33,132 nucleotides of DNA from CAYWGR01 sp964458015 (GTDB lineage: Bacteria; Planctomycetota; Planctomycetia; Pirellulales; Thermoguttaceae), in the NCBI GenBank assembly GCA_964458015.1, contig CAYWGR010000043.1:1-33132 (forward strand), written 5' to 3'. Shown here piece by piece: positions 22,156-30,533 of the stretch (the first letter of the stretch is position 1; the number at the start of each line of letters is the position of its first letter). Below the pieces are notes generated by a model, which ran no database searches, was not told the origin of the DNA, and was given only the letters and a program-made list of their open reading frames with translations. The translations under genes and the position numbers were made by a program.

Positions 22156-22219
22156 GGTGGGAGACCGGACAGGCAAAGTTGTCTCCCATCCGCATATACT
22201 GTAGCAGGAGCGAAATACA

Positions 22220-22914
22220 ATGACCCAACAGCAAGGTCCCGCCATGATCGAAGCCCGGGGGCTTTCAAAGTTTTATGGCGAGTTCGCGGCCATTCGGGAC
22301 GTCACGTTCCAAGTTCATCAGGGCGAGGTCGTGGCATTTTTGGGCCCGAACGGGGCAGGAAAAAGCACCACGATGAAGCTTCTGACCGGCTATTTGGCCC
22401 AATCGGCGGGCGAGGCGAGGATTGCCGGCTTCGATATGTCGACCGACCGCTTGGCCGGCGCCGCTCGCCTCGGCTATTTGCCCGAAAACGGTCCGCTCTA
22501 TGCCGACATGACGCCTCGCAGCCTGTTGAGCTTTTTTGCCGACGCTCGCGGCCTGGTCGGCGAACGCAAGCGCAATCGCATCGCCAAAGTGGTTGAGCTT
22601 TGCTCGTTGGGCAGCGTGATCGGTAAACCGATCGGAAAGCTTTCACNNNNNNNNNNCCGGACGTGCTCATTCTTGACGAGCCGACCGCCGGCTTGGATCC
22701 CAACCAGATTCATGAAGTGCGGGAAACGATCCGCAAGCTTGGCGAGAGCAAAACCGTGTTGCTTTCCACGCATATTCTGCAAGAGGTCGAGGCCATGGCC
22801 AGCCGACTGCTGTTCATCAACGAAGGCCGCTTGGTTTTCGACGGCACGATTGCGGAGTTCACGAAAGACGGCAAGCCGCTGGATGTGAAATTCCGCGAGT
22901 TGACCGTTGCTTGA
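22220..22914 (+). CDS. ABC transporter ATPase (Gld/ABC-2 type), interrupted by an assembly gap
   Basis: A nucleotide-binding subunit, probably powering the permease encoded 40 bp downstream. Before the gap there is MIEARGLSKFYGEFAAIRDVTF and the Walker A GPNGAGKSTTMKLL. After it come Walker B VLILDEP, D-loop AGLDPNQ and the H-switch LSTHIL. Ten Ns (22647-22656) break the frame: the 5' part ends GKLS, the 3' part resumes PDVLILDEP in another frame. The missing segment is the ABC signature motif. Homologues suggest about 16 residues are absent, and restoring frame requires a gap length of 2 modulo 3 (for example 47 nt), not 10. The gene is therefore probably intact in the organism. CAGGAG at 22205-22210 supports ATG 22220; ATG 22244 is an alternative. 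Confidence 0.9.
22647..22656. other. Assembly gap (10 N)
   Basis: Ten Ns lie inside the ABC ATPase gene. Frame and motif arithmetic show that 10 is a placeholder and not the true length. Confidence 0.98.
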
Positions 22915-22917
22915 AAC

Positions 22918-22950
22918 TAATCTTTAATCCCTATACCTAATATCCCTGTT
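22918..22950. repeat. Low-complexity ctaatcccta-type string between ABC genes
   Basis: ctaatctttaatccctatacctaatatccctg fills almost the whole 40-bp spacer between the ATPase stop and the permease ATG. It has the same word family as 2036-2093, 15940-16004 and 17366-17400. Confidence 0.5.
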
Positions 22951-22954
22951 TCCC

Positions 22955-25711
22955 ATGAACACAAACGTTTTAACGGCGGTTTTTCGGCGAAACTTTGTCA
23001 GTTACTTCGCCAACCCGACAGGCTACCTGTTCATCTGCGTCTTCGTCTTTTTAGGGGCCTATGCGGCGTTTTGGGTGCCCGATTTCTTCGGCAACAATTT
23101 GGCCAACCTAGACCAGTTGAGTCTCTGGTTCCCGTATATCATGCTCGTGTTCATACCCACGATTACGATGGGCATTTGGGCCGATGAACGCAAGCAGGGA
23201 ACCGACGAACTGTTGCTGACGATTCCGGCCCGCGATTTCGACATTGTGCTGGGCAAATATCTGGCAGCGGTCGGGATCTTCAGCGTCTCGCTGTTGTTCT
23301 CGTTTCTTTGCAACTATTTCGTGTTGAACAACTTGGCCAGCACCGACACCCTGATCGCCATTACGCCGCGGCTCGACTTTGGGCTATTTCTGGGCACGTA
23401 CATCGGCTACTGGCTCGTGGGCGTGGCCATGTTGGCTATCGGCGTGATTGCCTCGTTCCTGACGAGCAACATCACGATCGGGTTTGTTTTGGGGGTGGCA
23501 TTCAACATCCCGCTGGTGTACCTGGCCCAGGCCGACACAATTTTCGGCAGCGGTGGACGGCAGTTCGTACTCGCCCTGAAACAATGGAGCATTGCCCAGC
23601 AGTTCTCCGATTTTAGCCACGGCGTGCTGACCCTCTCGGGTTTGGCCTACTTCCTGATGATCTTGATCGTCATGCTTTATGTGAGCATGTATCTGATCGG
23701 CAGCCGGCACTGGTTTACCGGCAGTTACGCCTGGACCCAGGCGGGCCATTATGCGATGCGAACGCTGGCTTTGGTCGTGATCGCCCTTGGCGTTGTGCTT
23801 TTGTTCGAGCAACACGATGTACGGCTGGATGTGAGCAGCGCGAAGCTCAGTTCCCTTTCGCCGCAAACCATCAAGATCATTGAGAATCTTCAGTCGGATC
23901 GTCCCGTTCAGATCGAAGCGTTCATTAGTCCCTCGGTGCCCGAAAGCTATGTGCAGACCCGGCTGAACCTGTTGGCCATGCTGCGTGAGATTCAAGCTCT
24001 GGGCGGGCAGAAAGTGCAAGTGTTGATCCACGAAACCGAGCGTTACAGCACCGAAGCGGCATTGGCCGACAAACGCTATGGCATCGAGCCTCGCCAAGTT
24101 TCGACGCTCAACCGGGGCGCTCTCTCGGTGGACAATATCTTTTTGAACGTGGCGATGACCTGCGGATTGCGAAAGGTGCCGCCGGTGTTTTTCGACCGCG
24201 GCATTCCGATCGAATACGAATTGGTCCGTTCGTTGGAAACGGTCAGCAAGCAGATACGGAAGAAGCTGGGCGTGTTGAACACGGATGCCCAACTCTACGG
24301 CGGATTCAACATGCAGGCGATGTCGCAAACACCCAACTGGCCGATCATCGACGAGTTGGACAAGCAATACGATGTGGTCAAGGTTGATCCCTCGAAGCCC
24401 ATCACCGAGAAATACGATGTTTTGTTGGCCGTGCAGCCGTCGTCGTTGGGGCCGCAGGAAATGGACAACTTCGTGGCCGCCGTGGCTGCCGGCCAGCCGA
24501 CGGCCGTTTTCGAGGATCCGGCCCCCGTGTTCGGCGCGGGCGTCCCGGCGACGAGTATGCCGCGTCAGTCGGGCGGCAATCCGATGTTCGGCGGCGGTCA
24601 GCAGCAGCCCAAGGGCGATATCAACAAGCTTTGGCAACTGCTCGGCGTCGTGTTTGTGCCCGATCAAATCATTTGGCAGGATTACAATCCGTATCCCAAG
24701 GCCAGCCATTTCCCGCGCGAGTTTGTTTTCGTCGATGGGGGCTGCGATGCCAAAGAGCCGTTTAATGAGGAAAACCCCATTACCTCGGGTTTGCAGCAAT
24801 TGTTGTTCCCGTTCCCTGGGGCCGTGGCGAAGTTGAATGCCTCGAACTTGGAATTCACGCCGCTTGTGACCACCGGCGATAAGACCGGCATCGTCATGTT
24901 CAGCGACATGCTGCAAATGACGCCTTTCGGACCGCGAGGCGGTCTGAATCCCAACCGGCGGCAAAGCCCCCGCAATATGAATTTCGTGTTGGCTGCCCAG
25001 ATTCAAGGCAAGGTGCCCGTGGCGCCGCCGGCTGAAGAACCGGGTAAGAAAGATGCGAAGAAAGACGAAAAACAAAAGCTACAAACGGCGAACTTGAACG
25101 TCGTTGTGGTCGGCGATATCGACATGCTTTCGGCCGACTTCTTCCGTCTGCGCGAGCAGGGTGATACACCCGAAGTCGGCGTGAATTTCAACTTCGACAA
25201 CGTCACCTTCGTGCTCGACGTGCTGGACCAACTGGCCGGCGACGATCGGTTTACCGAGATTCGCAAGCGTCGCCCGCAGCACCACACGTTGGCGCGTATC
25301 GAGGAACGCACGAAAGACGCGAAGAAAGAGGCCACCGATGCCCGCGAGAAGTTCGTCAAGGACTACAACGACGAGGATCAACGTCTTCAGCAGGAGATCA
25401 TCGACAAGGTGAACGAGTTGAAGAAGCAGAAGGACATGGATCCGCAGCAATTGCTGATCCAAGTAGCCATGAAGCAGCAAGATCTAGAGCGTCAGCGCGA
25501 GGCCACGATTGAAAAGCTGCGACAGGAAAAAGACCGTAAGGTCAACAAGATCGAGACCGACTTGGCGCTGAAGGTGCGTCAGGTGCAGGATCAATACAAG
25601 ATGTGGGCGGTCTTGTTGCCGCCGATTCCGCCGTTGATTGTGGCGATCATCGTCTTTTTCACCCGGCGCGCCCGCGAGCGCGAGGGCGTAGCCCGATCAC
25701 GACTGCGGTAA
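22955..25711 (+). CDS. ABC-2 permease fused to GldG-like auxiliary domain
   Basis: A 918-residue fusion. Residues 1-250 are a GldF/ABC-2 permease with about six helices (RNFVSYFANPTGYLFICVFVFLGAY, then ADERKQGTDELLLTIPARDFDIVLGKYLAAV, the conserved cytoplasmic loop). A seventh helix at about 268-287 leads to a large GldG-like (ABC_transp_aux) periplasmic part: SAKLSSLSPQTIKIIENLQSDRPVQIEAFIS, then ...VLLAVQPSSLGPQEMDNFVAAV. Near the end are a long charged coiled coil (about 775-890) and a C-terminal helix (LLPPIPPLIVAIIVFF), followed by a basic tail. GldF and GldG are separate proteins in Bacteroidetes gliding. Here they are one chain, with an ATPase upstream and a DUF4340 protein downstream. 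The transported substrate is unknown. Confidence 0.92.
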   Translation: MNTNVLTAVFRRNFVSYFANPTGYLFICVFVFLGAYAAFWVPDFFGNNLANLDQLSLWFPYIMLVFIPTITMGIWADERKQGTDELLLTIPARDFDIVLGKYLAAVGIFSVSLLFSFLCNYFVLNNLASTDTLIAITPRLDFGLFLGTYIGYWLVGVAMLAIGVIASFLTSNITIGFVLGVAFNIPLVYLAQADTIFGSGGRQFVLALKQWSIAQQFSDFSHGVLTLSGLAYFLMILIVMLYVSMYLIGSRHWFTGSYAWTQAGHYAMRTLALVVIALGVVLLFEQHDVRLDVSSAKLSSLSPQTIKIIENLQSDRPVQIEAFISPSVPESYVQTRLNLLAMLREIQALGGQKVQVLIHETERYSTEAALADKRYGIEPRQVSTLNRGALSVDNIFLNVAMTCGLRKVPPVFFDRGIPIEYELVRSLETVSKQIRKKLGVLNTDAQLYGGFNMQAMSQTPNWPIIDELDKQYDVVKVDPSKPITEKYDVLLAVQPSSLGPQEMDNFVAAVAAGQPTAVFEDPAPVFGAGVPATSMPRQSGGNPMFGGGQQQPKGDINKLWQLLGVVFVPDQIIWQDYNPYPKASHFPREFVFVDGGCDAKEPFNEENPITSGLQQLLFPFPGAVAKLNASNLEFTPLVTTGDKTGIVMFSDMLQMTPFGPRGGLNPNRRQSPRNMNFVLAAQIQGKVPVAPPAEEPGKKDAKKDEKQKLQTANLNVVVVGDIDMLSADFFRLREQGDTPEVGVNFNFDNVTFVLDVLDQLAGDDRFTEIRKRRPQHHTLARIEERTKDAKKEATDAREKFVKDYNDEDQRLQQEIIDKVNELKKQKDMDPQQLLIQVAMKQQDLERQREATIEKLRQEKDRKVNKIETDLALKVRQVQDQYKMWAVLLPPIPPLIVAIIVFFTRRAREREGVARSRLR

Positions 25712-25785
25712 TGCGTCGTTTTACGGCTGTTATCCCGAGCACAGCAACGGATCGCAGCAAATCAAGTTCTTTGTTATGCGTGGAA

Positions 25786-25834
25786 TTCAGCAGATAACAA
25801 CGGAAAACAGATAACTGAAAAACTGATAACATAC
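25786..25834. repeat. Low-complexity cagataactgaaaactg string before the DUF4340 gene
   Basis: Iterated agcagataacaacggaaaacagataactgaaaaactgataac words sit in the 125-bp spacer between the permease fusion and the DUF4340 gene. It is the same family as 886-980. No separate promoter or terminator is evident. Confidence 0.5.
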
Positions 25835-25836
25835 CC

Positions 25837-27516
25837 ATGAACGAAAACGCCAAAACCCTGACCTTCGTTGCCGTGGCGGCTGCCATCGTCGCCTTGATCT
25901 TCCTTACGCGACCGTCCCTGTACGTCGCCGAGCAGGAAAACATGCGGAATCAACCGCTGTTTCCCGAGTTCTCGGATCCGCTTCAGGCGACCGATTTGGA
26001 AATCGTCGAATATGACGAAGGGCGGGGCGACATCCTCCCGTTCCAAATCACTCAGGTGAAAGGCAAGAGCGGCAAGGATCTGTGGTCGATCCCCTCGCAT
26101 AATAATTACCCGGCCGACGCCAAGGATCAGATGGCCGCGGCCGCGGTGAGCATGATGGGGCTCAAGGTTCTGGAGGTTGTCAGCGACAACGAGGGCGATC
26201 AGCGGGAATTCGGCGTGATCGATCCCGATCCCAAAAAAGGCGTCAAGGCCGGTGAAACAGGCGTAGGCCAGCGCGTGGTGATGAAGGATAAAAGCGGCAA
26301 GGATCTCCTTGCCCTGGTGATCGGCAAGGAAGTGCCCGGCCGCGCGGGCCTTCGCTACGTGCGGCGCGTCGGCGAATCGCCGATCTACATCGTGCCGATC
26401 AAGACCGAAAAGCTTTCGACCAAGTTCGAAAACTGGATCGAGCGCGACTTGCTGAAAATCAGCGGTTTCGACATCAAACGGCTCTGGATTCGCGACCACT
26501 CGGTTGACGAGTTGAACGCGGCATTAATCCAGCGCGGCGAGACGCAGATCGAATTTGACGATACCGCCAAACCCCAATGGAAGCTTGTCGAGGATAAAAA
26601 GTTCGACACCAGCAAAGACAAGCCGGGCGAAGGCCAGTGGGTGCCGGTGAAATTGGCCGACGACGAGGAATTGAACACGGCGAAGCTGGATGAGTTGAAA
26701 AACGCTTTGAACGATCTGAAAATCGTCGATGTCAACCGCAAGCCGGCCGGCCTGAGCGCCGATTTGAAGACATCGGCCGATTTTTCGAGCCATCGTGAAT
26801 CCATCGAGTCGCTTGCCCGGCGTGGGTTTTTTGTGGCCGAGTTGACCAAGGGCCAAGTGGAGCTATTCTCGAACGAAGGCGAAATTCGCATCGATATGAA
26901 GGACGGCGTCGAGTACGTGTTGCGTTTCGGCGAAGTCGCCGGCGCGTCGAAAAAAGACGACAAAGCCAAGGATGCGAAAAAGGATGAGAAAAAAGAGGAC
27001 GAAAAGAAAGCCGACGGCTTGAACCGCTATCTGTTCGTGATGGCCGAGTTCAACCCCGTCTTGATTCCCAAGCCGCAATTGGAGCCTCTGCCCGAAGCGA
27101 AGAAAGCCGAGGAGAAGAAGCCTGCCGACGAAAAGAAGCCGGGCGAGGCGAAGCCTGAGGATAAGAAGGCCGACGAGAAAAAGCCCGAGGCGAAGAAAGC
27201 CGACGAAAAGAAGCCGGACGACGCCAAGGCGCTCGAGGAAAAACGCAAGGAAGTTGAAAAAGAGAATAAACGCAAGCAAGAAGAATACGAGCAGAAGATC
27301 GCCGACGGCAAGAAGCGGGTAGCCGAGTTGAACGCCCGATTCGCCGACTGGTATTACGTCATCTCGGACGAGGTGTACCGCAAGATCCATCTTGGCCACA
27401 ATGATCTTGTTAAGAAGAAAGAGAAGGCCAAGGATAAAAAAGACGAGCACGCCGGCCATGACCACGATCACGGCGACCTCGATGCGCTCAAGCAAGAAGG
27501 TCTTGGCGACAAGTAG
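25837..27516 (+). CDS. DUF4340-domain membrane-anchored protein
   Basis: A 559-residue protein with an N-terminal anchor (about 7-24, LTFVAVAAAIVALIFLT), followed by DUF4340 features: VEYDEGRGDILPFQITQVKGKSGKDLWSIPSHNNYPAD and two similar beta-rich units with KLSTKFENWIERDLLKISGFDIKRLWI. A Lys/Glu/Ala/Pro-rich, helix-prone repeat (about 368-390 and 415-485, units like EKKPADEKKP and KKADEKKPEAKK) splits the C-terminal part. YYVISDEVYRKIHLGHNDLV and a His/Asp-rich end (EHAGHDHDHGD) follow. DUF4340 proteins are commonly encoded next to GldG-type ABC systems, so it is probably an extracytoplasmic accessory of the transporter encoded just upstream. The low-complexity part is likely a flexible tether. 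The function is unproven. Confidence 0.88.
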   Translation: MNENAKTLTFVAVAAAIVALIFLTRPSLYVAEQENMRNQPLFPEFSDPLQATDLEIVEYDEGRGDILPFQITQVKGKSGKDLWSIPSHNNYPADAKDQMAAAAVSMMGLKVLEVVSDNEGDQREFGVIDPDPKKGVKAGETGVGQRVVMKDKSGKDLLALVIGKEVPGRAGLRYVRRVGESPIYIVPIKTEKLSTKFENWIERDLLKISGFDIKRLWIRDHSVDELNAALIQRGETQIEFDDTAKPQWKLVEDKKFDTSKDKPGEGQWVPVKLADDEELNTAKLDELKNALNDLKIVDVNRKPAGLSADLKTSADFSSHRESIESLARRGFFVAELTKGQVELFSNEGEIRIDMKDGVEYVLRFGEVAGASKKDDKAKDAKKDEKKEDEKKADGLNRYLFVMAEFNPVLIPKPQLEPLPEAKKAEEKKPADEKKPGEAKPEDKKADEKKPEAKKADEKKPDDAKALEEKRKEVEKENKRKQEEYEQKIADGKKRVAELNARFADWYYVISDEVYRKIHLGHNDLVKKKEKAKDKKDEHAGHDHDHGDLDALKQEGLGDK

Positions 27517-27569
27517 AGGTTCGGCTTGGCGCTCGGACTTTAGCGGTCTGATTCGATCGTAAGAAAACG

Positions 27570-27591
27570 CCCGCCGACAGCGGTCGGCGGG
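27570..27591. terminator. GC-rich hairpin between the DUF4340 and MFS genes
   Basis: Perfect 9-bp stem cccgccgac (27570-27578) / gtcggcggg (27583-27591), loop agcg. The plus side lacks a T run (ttggggctgttt follows). The minus side is followed by cgttttctta. It plausibly separates the ABC operon from the next gene. Confidence 0.45.
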
Positions 27592-27622
27592 TTGGGGCTG
27601 TTTCATCGGAAAGCAACACCAG

Positions 27623-28906
27623 ATGCAATCGCCCAGCCCCACTACGAACCGCTGGCTCATCGCCGCCGCAGGTGTTTGGGTGCAGCTTTTCCTCGGCACC
27701 GTCTACGCCTGGAGTTATTTCCAACAGCCGTTGGTTGATCAGTATCAAGAATTTGGATGGACCCAAGAGAAGGTGGCCGGGGCGTTCAGTTTGGCGATCT
27801 GTTTTCTCGGATTGGCGGCAGCCTGGGGCGGCGCGAAACTGCCCCAATATGGACCTCGAAAATTAGCCCTGCTCGGCGGCGTCCTCTTCGGCTTGGGATA
27901 CATTTTGGCCGCTGTGGCGCTCCGGTATCATTCGCTTCTGCTGTTGTATTTCGGTTACGGCGTTGTCGGCGGCACGGGCCTTGGTCTCGGCTATGTCACG
28001 CCCGTGGCTACCGTGGCCAAGTGGTTTCCCGACCGTAAGGGCTTGGCCACCGGGCTGGTCATCATGGGGTTCGGTTTTGGCGCGCTTTTATTGAGTAAAG
28101 TGATCGCTCCCGCGTTGTGCAAGTGGGCCGACGGCGATTTTGCCACGGTTTTCGCGTGGCTCGGCGTATGTTTCATGGCGGCTGTTGTCCTTGGCGCTGC
28201 TTTCCTCCGCAACCCGCCGCCCGGCTATGCGCCGCCAACTAGAAAAACATTGCCTGCTGAACAAACAGTCTCTCCTGTCCCTAAAGAAGAGAAGGCTGCG
28301 CTGGAAAGCGGGGCGGAAAAGATTCTTTCCTTTCGATTTGCCGCGATATGGTTGATCTTTTTCTGCAACATCACCGCCGGCATTTCGATTATCAGCTTTC
28401 AATCGCCGCTGTTTCAGGATCTATGGCGTGGCGTGAATTCGCAGTTGTCAGACAAGACGTTGGCTTCCTATGGGGCCACGCTGATTGCCGTCAGCGCGTT
28501 GTTCAACGGCCTTGGCCGGATGCTTTGGGGTGCGATGTCGGACCGCATCGGGCGGTTGCCGGCTTTTCGCTGCATGTTGGGTTCGCAGTTGGCTGCCTTT
28601 ATGCTATTGGTCGTTACCGGCGACCCCTGGCTGTTCGGTGCGTTGGTTTGTTACGTGCTTCTCTGTTACGGCGGCGGATTCGGAACGATGCCCTCGTTCA
28701 TTCTTGATGTGTTCGGCGCGAAACGAATGCCGCAAGCCTACGGGGTGATTCTGACGGCTTGGTCTGCCGCGGGGATCGTTGGGCCGCAAATCGTCGCCGG
28801 CTTGAAAAATCGCTACCACGAGAACGCGGGAGGTTATGCCTTTTTCGTCTGTGCAGGTTTTCTTGCCGTGGGTCTGATGTTATCGCTGGTCATGCGTAAA
28901 CGTTGA
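27623..28906 (+). CDS. MFS transporter, oxalate/formate antiporter (OFA) type
   Basis: A 427-residue 12-helix permease. The OFA-family pattern is clear: WVQLFLGTVYAWSYFQQPL in helix 1, GWTQEKVAGAFSLAICFLG, a G-rich helix 4/5 region GVVGGTGLGLGYVTPVATVAKWFPDRKGLATGLVIMGFGFGALL, the cytoplasmic loop before helix 7 (residues about 205-235, charged), GLGRMLWGAMSDRIGR, and the C-terminal PQAYGVILTAWSAAGIVGPQ. OFA members exchange small organic acids such as oxalate, formate or lactate; the substrate here is not determinable. The ATG at 27623 is the only good start. The spacer to the convergent pyrophosphorylase gene is 43 bp. Confidence 0.9.
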   Translation: MQSPSPTTNRWLIAAAGVWVQLFLGTVYAWSYFQQPLVDQYQEFGWTQEKVAGAFSLAICFLGLAAAWGGAKLPQYGPRKLALLGGVLFGLGYILAAVALRYHSLLLLYFGYGVVGGTGLGLGYVTPVATVAKWFPDRKGLATGLVIMGFGFGALLLSKVIAPALCKWADGDFATVFAWLGVCFMAAVVLGAAFLRNPPPGYAPPTRKTLPAEQTVSPVPKEEKAALESGAEKILSFRFAAIWLIFFCNITAGISIISFQSPLFQDLWRGVNSQLSDKTLASYGATLIAVSALFNGLGRMLWGAMSDRIGRLPAFRCMLGSQLAAFMLLVVTGDPWLFGALVCYVLLCYGGGFGTMPSFILDVFGAKRMPQAYGVILTAWSAAGIVGPQIVAGLKNRYHENAGGYAFFVCAGFLAVGLMLSLVMRKR

Positions 28907-28949
28907 CCCGAACCACAAGGCATTGGATTGCGTCGTTCAAAGGCCGGCG

Positions 28950-30344
28950 TTATTCAAGATAGGTTGGCTTGGTGATGTTTGTTCCCGGCTGCATTTTCCC
29001 GGCCAATTCCTCGGCATCGAGGGCCATGAGGGGACTGATTTCGACGAGAACGTCATCACCGATTTTGGCTCCGGCCTGTCGCAGCCACATGCGAGCCTCG
29101 GCGGCCATCTGAGCGCGCACCGATTCCGGCGTATCTTCCTTGGCGTCCGAAGCGTTTTTCAGCGGGGCGAATGCGCGGGCGGGGTCTACTTCGACCACGA
29201 TAGCCCTCTGGGCCTGCGGCAAAAGGTCGAAAATAAACCGCTCGAACTTGATCGCATTCGGTTGTGACGGCGCGACGAGTTCACCCGCTGCATTGATGCA
29301 TGGAACTTTTTTGCGTGCCAGATGGAAGGGCAAGCCGTCGGCTGAGCCTGCCAGACGTTGCAGCAAGGCAGCATCGATCACATGCACGGCGATGCTGCCG
29401 GCCCAAATCGCCAGCGATCCGTCGGCATTCCGGCGATTGGCCGCGTCGTCGGGCAGATCGCTGTATTCGATCACCATCAGGCGATCGTCGATCTGCACCA
29501 CATTGCCCACGCGCTCCAGGGGATCTCGCTTAGCGATGACTTGCGTCGACAACTCCGACTTGGCCGCCAAGTGGTAGCCGACGAACTCCAGTCCGCAAAT
29601 ATCGACCAGTGGATTATCGACCTGGAAATAAAACAGTTGTTGAATGCCGCGGCGTTGGATGTCGTCGAGCGCGCCGCTGCGGGCTAAGGCAGCCAACATG
29701 CCGCCGTGCCCGTCGGGGCTTACGGCGATCCGTCCCGGCGATTCGAGCAATACGCGGCCGGTTTGCGCGTCGACTGCGGGCATCGTGCCCTGGCAGAAAA
29801 TGATCAGATCCTCTTCGGGCAACCCGAAGCGTTTATTTTCGATGAAAAATGCAACCGTTTCTTCATGCGTGGCGGGGCTGGTCATCAAATACAATGGAAT
29901 TCGCACGCCATAGCGCCGGGCCGCGGCAATGATCTTTTCGACGTGGATCTGGAAGAGTGTTTTGTTGGAAATCGGTCCGATGGGGAACATGCCTTTGGGA
30001 TGCTCGAACCCCAACCGCGTGCCCTGGCCCCCGGCCACGAGAATGACGCCGAGCCGACCGGCCGCCAAAGCCTTGCGGGCTTGCTCGGATGCCTGTTGCG
30101 GCGTGAAGGGATTTTGTGTGGCATTCAGGCGGAATGCGGGCGGCTCTTGCGCCTTGGCCGCCAATTCACGAATGTTATCCTGCCGGTTGAGGCCGTCGTA
30201 AAGCCGATGGATCAGGCCGAAGTCGATCGCTTCGATCTGCTTGGCGAGCGATGTTTGCTGGTCTGCATCCAGCGTGTCCCAAAAGGCCAATAAGTGTTCT
30301 TGTGCATGAGGGCGGAGAATGTCGAGAAGTTGCGATTTTGTCAT
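28950..30344 (-). CDS. UDP-sugar pyrophosphorylase (UDP-GlcNAc diphosphorylase-like)
   Basis: A 464-residue nucleotidyltransferase of the UDPGP family, which joins UTP with a sugar 1-phosphate. The nucleotide-binding motif VILVAGGQGTRLGFEHPKGMFPIG (about 100-123) is complete, including the conserved Lys in HPKG. Later motifs DGHGGMLAALARSGALDDIQRRGIQQLFYFQVDNPLVD and the C-terminal FERFIFDLLP match UAP1/AGX-type UDP-N-acetylhexosamine pyrophosphorylases better than bacterial GalU. An N-terminal helical part (1-75) is also typical of the eukaryote-like family. The likely product is UDP-GlcNAc for envelope sugars, but UDP-glucose or UDP-galactose cannot be excluded. The gene stands alone on the minus strand, convergent to the OFA transporter. 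Confidence 0.93.
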   Translation of the reverse strand: MTKSQLLDILRPHAQEHLLAFWDTLDADQQTSLAKQIEAIDFGLIHRLYDGLNRQDNIRELAAKAQEPPAFRLNATQNPFTPQQASEQARKALAAGRLGVILVAGGQGTRLGFEHPKGMFPIGPISNKTLFQIHVEKIIAAARRYGVRIPLYLMTSPATHEETVAFFIENKRFGLPEEDLIIFCQGTMPAVDAQTGRVLLESPGRIAVSPDGHGGMLAALARSGALDDIQRRGIQQLFYFQVDNPLVDICGLEFVGYHLAAKSELSTQVIAKRDPLERVGNVVQIDDRLMVIEYSDLPDDAANRRNADGSLAIWAGSIAVHVIDAALLQRLAGSADGLPFHLARKKVPCINAAGELVAPSQPNAIKFERFIFDLLPQAQRAIVVEVDPARAFAPLKNASDAKEDTPESVRAQMAAEARMWLRQAGAKIGDDVLVEISPLMALDAEELAGKMQPGTNITKPTYLE

Positions 30345-30533
30345 GGTTGTTTTTGAAGAAACGAACTACTGTCACAAAATAACAGGGCTATTTCCAACGA
30401 ATTTGCAGATCAATCGGCCGCAAAACCGGTACATTGGCAGCATAGACACAATAATCATAGCTTCGCGCTGGCGGAAGTAGTAGAGGAGATGCAGGCAAAT
30501 CGAGGATTAGCCGGAAAAATCTCGTATCAGGCC

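Noticed and set aside
22220..22888. ABC ATPase frame continued through the Ns to 22888
   Set aside because: The sequence after the gap in this frame is meaningless; the real C terminus is in the other frame (22657-22914).
23384..25075. Minus-strand open frame (563 codons) over the permease-GldG fusion
   Set aside because: Shadow of a clearly conserved gene; composition is His/Arg/Gln-rich as expected for a reverse-frame artefact.
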